Assembly: GCA_001599935.1 (NCBI GenBank)
Contig: BCIJ01000003.1
Span: 1-62,725 of the forward strand
DNA from: Holtermannia corniformis
Lineage: Eukaryota > Basidiomycota > Tremellomycetes > Holtermanniales
Length of the DNA: 62,725 bases
Direction: 5' to 3'
Shown here in pieces: positions 1 to 9,089 of the stretch. Under the pieces are notes generated by a model, which saw only the letters and a list, made by a program, of their open reading frames with translations, made no database searches and was not told the origin of the DNA. A program made the translations under genes and the position numbers. How positions within the stretch are numbered: position 1 is the stretch's first letter; each line of letters opens with the position of its first letter.

Positions 1-31
1 CCTAACCCCCTAACCCCCTAACCCCCTAACG
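1..31. repeat. Telomeric repeat tract (chromosome end)
   Basis: About three and a half head-to-tail units of C5TAA begin at the first base and stop at about position 30. On the other strand this reads TTAGGGGG, a telomere unit known from some basidiomycetes. Its orientation (C-rich strand 5' to 3' into the contig) is that of a left chromosome end. The tract is short, so only its inner edge was assembled. Confidence 0.9.
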
Positions 32-40
32 GCTAGTTTG

Positions 41-228
41 TGACGGCGCGACTATGCCACCAATCGGCCAGCACATGGCATGACGCCGCAACTATTTTCC
101 ACTTGTGGTAACTTTTGCATGACCAGAATCCCGTCGCATGGCTGACGCCGCGACTATTACTACTTTTGGGTGCTAGTGACGCCGTCACTACGGACTTGAA
201 CAGGTAAGGACTCAGTCGCGGCGCGACT
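41..228. repeat. Degenerate 15-bp subtelomeric repeats and a near-palindrome
   Basis: Four imperfect copies of TGACGCCGCGACTAT occur at 41-55, 81-95, 143-157 and 177-191, all in the same orientation but unevenly spaced. They are followed at 214-228 by the near-palindrome AGTCGCGGCGCGACT. No coding sequence is evident here. These may be worn subtelomeric repeats, protein-binding sites, or the end of a truncated element. The copies are visible in the sequence; their function is not known. Confidence 0.6.
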
Positions 229-243
229 GGCCGAATACAATGG

Positions 244-747
244 TTAGGGCAGCGGTAGGGACTGGACACCCATGCCGTCACACTCAGCAACCGCATCCTC
301 ACATTGCTCCTTTCGCCGGTTGTAGAGGGTCTGACGGCTGCAACCAAGCCACTTTGCAATTACTCGGTCTGAAAAGCCTAGACTTGACAGCTCATTGAGG
401 AGCTCTACGTCGATGGCCAGCCGAAGGTGTGATTGCTCATCTCCTCGCAGGGATCTGCCGGTTTGGGCCCCTTGTCCAAGCCCTCGCTCCAGATGATCCA
501 GATTGTCGCGGATGTGCACGCAGTGTTGCCGAAGTCTGACAAAGATGTTGGCTGGTAAACGAAGTTCGATGAAGTGCAGGTCGTCAATGATTGATTGGAT
601 TGTACGCAGATGTTCTGGTAGGGCAAAGAGATCTCTCTGCTCGGAGGAGGACCCAAGAAAGGTAGCAGCAGGGTACAATGCTTGTTGTACCTCGTGCTCA
701 ACCTGCACCAGCTCGGCAGGGCTGAGGAGCATAGTAATCTTATACAA
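244..747 (-). mobile_element. Probable N-terminal remnant of an integrase-type transposon protein
   Basis: This open frame of 167 codons points towards the telomere. Its C-terminal third contains a helix-turn-helix of the form LLNELSSLGFSDRVIAKWLG followed by SRQTLYNRR. It resembles the DNA-binding helices in front of the integrase core of a common basidiomycete transposon family. The catalytic core is absent: the frame stops at 244 and telomeric sequence lies about 210 bp further on. I infer that a chromosome break and new telomere, or older decay, removed the rest. The family assignment is from memory of the motif style. A host DNA-binding protein is the alternative. Confidence 0.45.
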
Positions 748-846
748 TTTACAGGTAACAACCTACAACCTACAACCGACGACCCACAACTTGTCACGTG
801 TTTTTTACAAACGGCTCGCCATAAAAGGGTAGCTGTAGTCGACACA

Positions 847-1974
847 ATGACAACCATCATCGGCGCGGGCATTGTCGGCAGCAGCCTGGCCAAGCATCTC
901 GCTCTGCGTGGGCTCGAGGTTACTTTGATTGACCGATCGCTGGCTACACCCCTGCCAGGCTCGACTGGCCATGCGCCTGGGTTTGTCGGGCAACTAAACG
1001 AACTCGCCGTCCTGACCGAGCTTGCCAAACGCTCGGTGCAAGACTACCTGACCATCCCGGGGGGATTCGATGTCGTCGGCGGGCTCGAGATTGCCGACAC
1101 GCCCTCGGGCGAGACGCTGCTCGCGAACCGTCAACAATTGGCCGAGTCGTACGGCCTTTCATCCCGCCTGGTCACTCCCGACGCAGCGACCGCTCTCGCC
1201 CCAGCTTTTATCAAGAATGCAACACAGGGTCTCCTCTTCGAGTCGGACGGCACGGCCAGGGCGCAGCACATTGCCCTCGCCGACCGCGAAGAAGCCCGAA
1301 AGCACGGCGCGCGACTTGTCGAAGCCGACGTGATCAGCATCCAAGCCGGCGTGGTAAAGACGTCGACCGGCTCCATGCCTGCGACGACCATCATCGTGAC
1401 CACCGGCATCTGGGCTCGTCAGCTCCTCCCGCGCGTTCCCGTCCATCCCGTTGCCCACCCCTACACCCACTCGGCCCCTCACCCACCTCGTGCACCCTCC
1501 CCGTTCGTCCGTTGGCCTGAAGCTCACGTCTATGCCCGCGACCACGGCGAGTACGATGGGATCGGCTCGTACGACCACGCAGCGATCCACGTCGAGTCGC
1601 TCGGCAAGACGGCATACGGCGAGTGGGAGCCATCCTTCGACACGGTGCTCGACCAGGCCAAGAGCAAGCTGCCTTTGTCGACGTCGTTTGCAGGCGACAA
1701 GCCATTCAACGGCGTATTCGCCATGACCCCAGACAACCTCCCTCTGGTCGGCAAGCTCTCTGATGGCGTTTACTGCGCCGTCGCCGTCTGGGTCACCCAC
1801 GCCGCGGGATGTGCCGACCTGCTCGCTCGCCATCTCACGGCCACCGACTGGACCCCACTCGACCAGACCCTACTCGACGCCCTCCGCCCGGATCGCTTCA
1901 CCGAATCGGACGAGGTCTTGCAACAACGCTCGCTCGCAGCGTACAACGACATTTACAACACGGACGGCGTGTGA
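847..1974 (+). CDS. FAD-dependent oxidoreductase (DAO / dimethylglycine dehydrogenase-like)
   Basis: Intronless gene of 375 aa. The N-terminus carries the dinucleotide-binding motif IIGAGIVGSSLA followed by a basic-acidic pair (LIDR), then STGHAPGFVGQLNE, typical of fungal FAD oxidoreductases related to dimethylglycine and sarcosine dehydrogenases. A late segment with DNLPLVGKL and HAAG fits the C-terminal FAD contact of the DAO fold. The usual C-terminal aminomethyltransferase half of the long relatives is missing, so this is the oxidase domain alone. An in-frame upstream extension to 682 exists, but the ATG at 847 directly precedes the FAD motif and lies just after a CATAAAAG box. The substrate is probably an N-methylated amino acid or other amine, which is inference. 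Confidence 0.8.
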   Translation: MTTIIGAGIVGSSLAKHLALRGLEVTLIDRSLATPLPGSTGHAPGFVGQLNELAVLTELAKRSVQDYLTIPGGFDVVGGLEIADTPSGETLLANRQQLAESYGLSSRLVTPDAATALAPAFIKNATQGLLFESDGTARAQHIALADREEARKHGARLVEADVISIQAGVVKTSTGSMPATTIIVTTGIWARQLLPRVPVHPVAHPYTHSAPHPPRAPSPFVRWPEAHVYARDHGEYDGIGSYDHAAIHVESLGKTAYGEWEPSFDTVLDQAKSKLPLSTSFAGDKPFNGVFAMTPDNLPLVGKLSDGVYCAVAVWVTHAAGCADLLARHLTATDWTPLDQTLLDALRPDRFTESDEVLQQRSLAAYNDIYNTDGV

Positions 1975-2185
1975 GCAGGGTCGCCACCAGTGGTTATAGC
2001 CATGCATCCCACTGTGCTCCATTCAGACTCCTACGCCCTCGGCACTCTCTTGTTCCTTTAACCCTCCGGTGTCGCTTGCGCCGCCGTTCCTTTACACCAC
2101 GCTCGCGGTTGCTGAGATGCGCACCCTTGTCGCGGTAAGCGGTGACAACAGCCATAAATCGGGCTCGCCTTTCGTCGGCCTCGCC

Positions 2186-2572
2186 ATGTCGACCGATCGC
2201 ATGATCTCAAAGATCTCATCAGCAGTCCAGACTGTCCAAGACGCCGTCACCGCCTTTACGTCGCTTGCCGACCGCTACGAGCAGCAGTTGCGAGCGCCTC
2301 TTGCGGACGATGTGATCAGCCTCAAGGACGTTCAAGATGCGTACTCGGCTTGGTATTGGTCGGCGGAGACGCTTTGCAACGTGCTCGGCGACTACAGGGA
2401 CTATCAAACGCCCCATTCGCTGTCGACCGGGTCGAATCTTGACGCATATATCAACGCAACCACCGTCTATCGCCAAGCTCGCGAATTCGCCAAAACGAAC
2501 GTACAGAACGGGGGGTCCTATCAGACCCGACGCGATTCGCTGGCACAGCAAGTCTGCAATAAAGCCGCCTGA
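2186..2572 (+). CDS. Small soluble helical orphan protein (family A, copy 1)
   Basis: Predicted protein of 128 aa, intronless, without signal peptide or membrane segment, rich in Ala, Asp, Gln and Ser in helical spacing. I do not recognise a known domain. A central stretch, DAYSAWYWSAETLCNVLGD, resembles HALAEWDRATNHLANVLSD in the gene at 53382-53729, which suggests distant homology. It is the first of three similar-sized genes in a row on this strand. The start at 2186 was chosen because the upstream frame to 2069 is compositionally different. Function unknown. Confidence 0.5.
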   Translation: MSTDRMISKISSAVQTVQDAVTAFTSLADRYEQQLRAPLADDVISLKDVQDAYSAWYWSAETLCNVLGDYRDYQTPHSLSTGSNLDAYINATTVYRQAREFAKTNVQNGGSYQTRRDSLAQQVCNKAA

Positions 2573-2718
2573 ACCGGTGCTTCGTCGGACCGCCCTACCG
2601 CGATGCCTCGTACCGAGCATGGCTCCTTTGGACGAGGCAGACGTCGAAGGCAATGTGATTAGAAGCACCTTGCTTTGCGTTGAAAGCTAGTGGCGCACGC
2701 CTGCACCCGAGTAACCCA

Positions 2719-3057
2719 ATGAGTCAAGACATCATCAATCAACTCCAAGACGGTACCAATGCGTACACTGCGGCAAGGCAGAATGCCAACCCGATGCGAG
2801 GTACAGAGCTGAACCGATTCATAGCTTCTGCGTTGGATCCAGAGAGCAGGGACGAGTTTCCTAAAGAGACTGTCACTGGGTACGCGACGTTGTGGATCCC
2901 ACTGTCCGACAGCCGTCAGAAGCTCGAGACGATAGTCGAGAGCGCCAAAAAGTGGTGCTCAGAGAACCGCAATGATCCCGACGGAGTCGCCGCTGTCAAG
3001 ACCGCCGTGGCAGCTGCTGAACAGGCATACATGACTAGCTTCGAAGCGTCGCAGTGA
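2719..3057 (+). CDS. Small soluble helical orphan protein (family A, copy 2)
   Basis: Predicted protein of 112 aa starting MSQDIINQLQDG, intronless, acidic and helical, with no signal peptide. Its C-terminal half (LSDSRQKL, then W.SENRNDPDG, V.TAV.AAEQAY) lines up with the C-terminal half of the next gene (LSDASRSTL, W.AANKESDPEG, V.SAI.SATTTL). The two are therefore tandem paralogs. Function unknown. It lies 147 bp downstream of copy 1. Confidence 0.5.
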   Translation: MSQDIINQLQDGTNAYTAARQNANPMRGTELNRFIASALDPESRDEFPKETVTGYATLWIPLSDSRQKLETIVESAKKWCSENRNDPDGVAAVKTAVAAAEQAYMTSFEASQ

Positions 3058-3227
3058 GCACATTTACCGTGAGATGCAAAGGCCAGATATGTCATGCAAA
3101 GGTGCACATGCCAAAAGAGGACATGCTGGTCTTCCAAGCACTTACGATGAGATGTCTTTGTGAGCCTTCCAATGCGTGATCCTGACTGGCATAAGAGGCA
3201 GCCAGACAGCCCGCGTCGTCGGCAGTC

Positions 3228-3585
3228 ATGACCAACCCCAGCGAAGACGTAATCACAAAGCTCAATGCCGCAGTTGACGAGGCTGTCAGAACGCTGCCCA
3301 GCGATGGCACTGGCGAGGCGCCGTCCGTTTCGGCACCCACGGGAGTTGTGATCGATTTTGGCATGGCCATGCTCGCAGCGATGCACAGCTCCAGCAATGT
3401 CAGCGGGGGGGGTGTTGTCCGACGCTAGCCGTTCCACTTTGTCAGCGGTGCGAGGGTTGGCAAACGCATTGAAGAATGCCAACGATTGGGTTGCGGCGAA
3501 TAAAGAAAGTGATCCAGAAGGGGCTGGGCGAGTGCAGAGTGCCATCACCTCAGCCACGACTACATTATCCGATGCGTCTTCGTAG
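3228..3585 (+). pseudogene. Small helical orphan protein (family A, copy 3) broken at a run of eight G
   Basis: The frame opens at 3228 (MTNPSEDVITKLNAAV) but meets a stop at 3426-3428, just after a run of eight G at 3405-3412. The frame shifted by one base continues open to 3585 and holds the part similar to copy 2 (LSDA.RS.L..V, W.AANKESDPEG). One G fewer in the run would join the two halves into a protein of about 118 aa. This may be a real frameshift, a variable homopolymer, or a sequencing error. The end of the frame lies only about 55 bp from the convergent ELL gene. Confidence 0.55.
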
Positions 3586-3639
3586 ACGTAGCCAACGATG
3601 AGCAGTCGACCGAGAGTGATCCGGCACAGATGCATGAGA

Positions 3640-5135
3640 CTATGTTGTAAACCACTCTTGAATGTCGTCGAGTTCGGCTCGTAGCTTTGCTCGTCTCTTG
3701 ACCAGACGGCGGACGTCTTCCCCGGCGCGTGCCATGTCGACATAGTCGTCCTCGGATTTTGGTCGGCCTTCGGCAATGCGCTCGAGCCAACGACGGAGCC
3801 GCCGGATCTCGTCTTCGACTGTTTGATACTTGGGTAGCAGCTCGTCGTAGCGAGAGCGCAGGTCGTCGGGTGAAGGGTTGTCGTCGGGCGGGCGTCGTTT
3901 CTTTGGCCTGCCGCGGGCGTCATCAGAGGAGGAAGTGTAGTCGGGCGAGGCGGGACGGTCGGCGGCCGATCCTTTCGCAGGCATCGACGACGATCGCTTG
4001 AGCCCGTTGGCTTCTGCGCGCAGCTTGCGTACGGCCGAGCCAACCGGCTTGTCGTCTCGCTCCGACTCGTCCGAGCTTCGTTTGCGTTTGCCATTCGCGT
4101 CGGTACTGGCAGATCGTGGACTTGACGGTTTGCTAGGCAACGCCGTGGTGGAAGAGCTGCGGGCCATGGCGGCCGAGGAACGCGAGAGGGTGGATGGGCC
4201 CGGCTCGGGTTGCTTGACCGGGGGCTTGGGAGGAGGCAGTCGAGGTGCAGCGACCTGCTTGACGGGTGATCCTATAGCAGTACACGCCGCCTCGAGAGCA
4301 GCCCGCTCTTCTGCGTCGGGTGCGAGGCCGAGCTGGTCAAACGCGGCGAGTGCCAACCGCTTGACTGTCTGCTGCTCTGCTCGAGTGTATGCTGGCCATG
4401 CGCCGACCTTGACCTTGGCGTACTGTAGTGGGAGCAGGGCGTACGTCGTGCCGTTGAGCGATGCAACCTGACATTAGCGTGCCCGTACCCGACAACGACT
4501 CACCACCTTGAGCACCCTCGCGACCTCGTCCTCGCCCCCGCCGACTCTCTGCACGACCTCTTTCAACCCCTTTGGGCCGAGAGCGAGCAGCTGCATGACC
4601 CGCGTCTTGAGGGGTACGACCGCGTTCTTCGGGGTGCCCGGGCGAGACACGGGCGTGGACGGACGCGACGCAGGCTTGTCAACGCTCTGCAACGCTGGCG
4701 GTCGCCCCCGCCGCTTGGCCGGCTCGTCTATCAGCTGCAGCTTGCGATCCTTGCGTGCTTGATCGGCCGCATCGGTGGACGAGCGGATCTTGTCTTGCAG
4801 TGCCGTCGGGACAGATGTGAGGGGTATGCTCAGTCGGTGGGACGCAGCCGCTTGCAACTCGAGCATCCCATCGCTAGCGACGTAGAGTTCCGAAGGGGGT
4901 GAGATGGACGACGTGTTGAGAGCAAAGAACGGGGCAGCGGGCACGTTGAGCGACTGCGAGATCAGTAGAGCCCATCGTGAACAACACCCACCCCTTCCGG
5001 TCCCAGGGTGATCGACAGCCCCTCGCCGGCCACTTGTGCGAGCCCATGCCAGGCCTCTTCGGTGAGCCGCACGAGGTATGCAGCCTTGGGTGGTCCTTGT
5101 AGCGGGACGACGGGCGTCGGCTCTGCCATCGCCAT
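3640..5135 (-). CDS. ELL: RNA polymerase II elongation factor ELL-like
   Basis: Three exons: 5135-4992, 4953-4504 and 4467-3640 (473 aa). They are separated by phase-0 introns of 38 and 36 nt with GTGGGT/GTGAGT donors and TGATCTCGCAG/AATGTCAG ends. ELL proteins suppress pausing of RNA polymerase II. The N-terminal half carries the ELL domain, including VPLKTRVMQLLALGPKG with a winged-helix-like region that continues across intron 2. The middle is Ser/Pro/Lys-rich and low complexity. The C-terminal 70 residues form the occludin/ELL homology coiled coil (YDELLPKYQTVEDEI through ELDDIQEWF). The assignment rests on this order of domains. Confidence 0.85.
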
Positions 5136-5223
5136 GCTATCTCGTGCGCAGCATCAATGTCGTCGTCGTCGTGACAAGGGAGCGATGAAACAAAGGTGCA
5201 CGTCACGTCATGATTACAACTAT

Positions 5224-6649
5224 CTACAATTCCGCTCGCATCGCCTCGGTCAGTTGGATCACCTGCTGGTCAGCACGGGCCAGCAGGACGCGACGCACCG
5301 TATCAATGTCGGGTCGCTTCTCCGGGTCGACGACGAGCAGGGCGTCGATCAGCTGCTTGAACGAGTCGGAATACGGCGAGGCAGGGTGGCGGTAGCGGCC
5401 GCTGCCAACGGCCATGGCGATCGACCCGCCGTCAGTCTCAAACGGCGAAGAGCCGTACGCGACGGCATAGAGGGTGCACCCGAGCGACTGCACGGTTAGC
5501 CGGGTCGACGTGTCAAGCACCTACCCAAATGTCCACCTTTTCATCCAGCGTCTTGCCCGTCTTGACGTCAAAGAGCTCGGGCGCGCGGAACGGCATGGTC
5601 GAGTGCTCGCTCGCGATATCCTGCTCGAGCAACGCCTGCTGCCGACTCTCGACGTTGATCCGCGCTCTGCCGTCAGCCAGGCTATGCAGCGCATACTCAC
5701 TTTGTCGTCGACCCAAAGTCCATGAGGATTGGCGAGCCGTCGTCGGCAATCATAATGTTGCTGCTCGTCAGCTCACCCTGTGCATCGGCCACTCACGCAG
5801 GCTTGATATCCCGGTGGGCATACGGCACAAGCTCGCCGCGGTCGGCTGCAAGCTCGTCGTCCCCATCAAACACGACGTCCTCGTCGCGTGCCATGAGCGG
5901 GACCGAGTCGCTGGTGTCGAGCGGTAGTGGTGACGGCTTGGGCGGATAGTCGGCGGTTTGAGCTTGCGGCGAGGACATTGGAATAGCGGCAAGTCGATAG
6001 CGATGCATGGCTCGGACCCTGCTGGTCAGCAAGCCCCGCGCAGCACGCCGACTTACGCCAGACACGTCCCGTGAAAGAGCTCGAGCAGCCGGCCCTCTGG
6101 CAGCTTCTCGCCAGTCACCGAGTTCTTGGTCATGACGTCTTGCAGGTTGCCGCGGGCATAGAATGGCAGGAAGCTAAGAGTCAGCAGCGTCTCCCCCTGT
6201 ACACGCACAGGTAGATGATCTTGCCGTCGCCGCTCTCGTCTTGCACCACGGCCGAATCAAGAATACGGATGATGTTGGGGTGTCGAAACCGCCGATAGGC
6301 TTCCACCTCGCGCATTGCGAGCTTGACACCCTCATTGCCCGACGTGACGAGAATCTTCTTGAGTGCATACAGCCGTTGAGAAGACGTGTCTTGGACGAGG
6401 TAGACGAACGAAAAGCCTGCGGCGTGAGCACAGTCTCGCACGACGGGCGACTCACCACCCTCGCCAAGCAGCTTTTGAACCTTGTACGACCTGCCCGAGA
6501 TCTTGAGCGTTGCGTCGGGCTGGCAGATGCACTGTAACGGTCAGCATCACCTCGAACGGCGGATCAGCACAGACTTGGGTGAATGTCACCACGGCGTCGC
6601 GTGCATAAAACTTGAGGCGGTCAATAGCGATAGCCAGGTTGTCTCCCAT
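5224..6649 (-). CDS. ENV7: Ser/Thr protein kinase of the STK16 / Env7 (NAK) type
   Basis: A multi-exon kinase gene of roughly 370-380 aa. In order: a short Cys-containing N-terminus (CICQPDATLKISGRSY) as in palmitoylated STK16 relatives, the glycine loop LLGEGGFSFVYLVQ, catalytic Lys in YALKK, HRDIKPANIMI, DFGS, the activation segment STMPFRAPELFDV and VDIWSLGCTLYA. The APE region with STMPFRAPELFDV is characteristic of STK16/Env7, kinases of Golgi and vacuole membranes. Several introns are 35-40 nt. One, in front of FLPFYARGNLQD, is best explained as 35 nt. The first intron donor (57 or 60 nt version) is uncertain. Confidence 0.85.
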
Positions 6650-6936
6650 TGTGATCGCGTGCGAGTGCAAGGCAGCTACAGGTCGTATAGAGGTGCGTAT
6701 AGACGGTGGTGGGGGTGAGATCAACACGTGCGGTGTAAACGTCGTCTCTTCACTCGGCCTTTTGCCTTTTGCATTCGTGAGCTCTCTCGAGTCCCTGCAC
6801 GGAGCTGACGAGCAGCCGTGCGACACAAGAGGCCATCCGCTTGTTCACGGCAGCATCTCCCTTGTTGATCCACTTCCCACTCCGACTTTGCGAGCAGCCG
6901 TCTTGTGCCAGACCTGCCTTCGGCGCTGATAGCGTC
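6650..6936. promoter_or_regulatory. Divergent promoter between kinase and PIN-like carrier
   Basis: These 287 bp separate two start codons on opposite strands and must hold both promoters and 5' leaders. I see no clear TATA box or palindrome of note. Confidence 0.4.
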
Positions 6937-9035
6937 ATGTCGGATAACATCCCAGGTTCGTCACGCCGTACGCCAGAGCGAGCTGACGCCGTGCTTAGTC
7001 AAGACACTGCTCATCACGGTCGTCGAGGTGTGTCACCGCCGCCTCGCCACCGCTGACCCTACAGGCCATTGTCGAAGTCTTCATCCTATGTCTCGCAGGC
7101 TACTGCCTCGCTCGCGCCGGCATCTCGGACAAGGCGACACAGCGTGTGCGTCTAGCCACTCCGACTCGCGCTGACCTCGCAGAAAATGAACGTCATCAAC
7201 GTGTCGCTGTTCACACCCGCCCTGCTCTTCTCCAAAGTCGCCTTTTCTCTCACCCCAGCCAAGCTCAAAGAAATGTGGATCATCCCGGTCGGGTTCGTCG
7301 TCATCACCTTTGTCTCGGCCGTGATCGCTTGGGCCCTTGGCACGGTCATGAGGTTGAGCAGGAGCCAGCGGTGAGTCGCGCTGTGTAGAGTGCGGCTGAC
7401 GACCGTAGCAATTTTGCAATGTGCGCGTCAATGTTTCAGAACAGGTCGGTCGGGCGCCTTTGCCGTCCCTACTGACACCCGCAGCAACTCGCTCATCATT
7501 GCGCTCATCCAAGTAGGTGCAGGTTATGACCAACCCCGCTGACGCTACAGTCGCTCGTTCTCGAAGTGCCGGGACTCAAGTGGGACGAAGACGACAGCAA
7601 GGATCAGATGCTCGGTCGCGCACTCACCTACCTCGTGCTCTACTCGACCCTCGGCATGATGGTGAGTTGCATTTCATTAACCGTGCTGATACCGCAGCTC
7701 CGCTGGTCATGGGGCGTCAAGCTGCTGTCGGTTGCCGACGACGAGCCAGCCACGGTCATCCCCGCTGCCCAGGTCCTCTCGCCCGAGGCCCTCGCACCGC
7801 ACCCCGGCGCCATCGAGACCGACCCATTCTTCTCCTCGACCGATCAAGTCCGCCATGACGAGTCGATTGACGCGGCCAAGACGCTGCCTTGCGCGGTTCG
7901 CGTTGCGTCACCGACGCCGTCCATCCCCTTTACCACTGGTCCAGCTTCGGCCCACTCGCTGCATCCCACTGGTCGTCGCTCCTCGTCACTCGAGCGGCCA
8001 ACCGGACACGTTCTCTCGCGCCGACTCTCGAGCCAATCCGCCACCGGACGCCGAGCTCCAACCCGCACCGAGAGCGGTCGCGAGTTCTGGGGCTTGCCCG
8101 AGGCCATCAGCCAGACAAACCTCAGTGATCAAAACGAAGAGGACGAGAGTGAGGACGAGGAATGGGTGAGTACACACCGATCGGAACCCGCTGACATCCA
8201 GGGTGCGCTGCCAAACACTTTGCGCCGCCGTGGACCTGTCACCCCGCCGTCATCGCGCTTCCGCTCGAGTCTGCGCCAGCTCAAGACTCGCGTCGCCAAC
8301 ATGCTCGCCAGCGTCAACCAGTTCATGACCGTCCCAATGTACTCTGCACTCGCGTCCATCTTTATCGCCATGGTCCCGCCTTTGCAAGCCTTCCTCGGCG
8401 AGGTCCAACCGCTCCGTGGCGCCATCAGGTCGGCCGGCCAATGCTCAAGTGGGTCTGTGACAGGAAAGAGCCTGCTGACCAGCAGTCCCCCTCACCCTCG
8501 TCGTGCTTGGAGCATTCTTCTACGCCGATCCGACGCCGCAAACGGAAAAGATTGCGACCAGTCCGCAGCCACACCGCCGCGGCGCCAAGGCGTACTTTGA
8601 GCGCAAACTGCGCAAGCTGCAACAGCGCCCAGCACCGCAAGCCTACCCTGGCGAGAACAAGACGGTGTTTGTTGCCGTCGTCAGCCGCATGATCCTCACC
8701 CCGCTCGTACTCTTGCCAGTCGTCGCACTGCTGGCCAAGTACGACCCGTTCGAGGCCGCGCGCGACCCCGTGTTCATCCTGGCTGCAACGCTGCTGATCG
8801 TCTCGGTAAGTCACTCGTGTCGTCGTTTCAAGCTGACTAGCAGCCGCCTGCCCTGACGCTCGCGCAAATCACCCAGGCCGGCGCCGGCGACAAGTTTGAA
8901 CGGCTCATCTCAAAGACCATCTCGTGGTCGTACGCCGTGCTGACCCCACCGTGAGTCTCCCCGTGTAAACGCCGCTGACATGCCAGAACCACCGTGCTCT
9001 ACGTCGTGCTCGGCTTGCTGTTTGCCCGTCTGTGA
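6937..9035 (+). CDS. PIN-like / auxin efflux carrier family membrane transporter
   Basis: The gene begins MSDNIP and is interrupted by at least seven short introns. Five hydrophobic helices lie in the N-terminal third (AIVEVFILCLAGYCLARAGI, NVSLFTPALLFSKVAFSL, WIIPVGFVVITFVSAVIAWA and on). A long polar Ser/Pro/Arg-rich cytosolic loop follows (about residues 190-370), then a second bundle ending TTVLYVVLGLLFARL. This 5 + loop + 5 layout with the NVSLFTPALLF motif is typical of fungal members of the membrane transport protein family PF03547, found in ER or plasma membrane. Substrate unknown. It converges on the F-box gene with 54 bp between stops. Confidence 0.85.
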
Positions 9036-9089
9036 ATCAATGAACAAGCTTGTATCGTCATAGCAAACATGAAGACAACTTTTACAACA

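Noticed and set aside
2916..4094. Long minus-strand open frame of 392 codons
   Set aside because: It overlaps the plus-strand family A genes and the better supported ELL frame, and has no domain. GC-rich coding often leaves shadow frames open.
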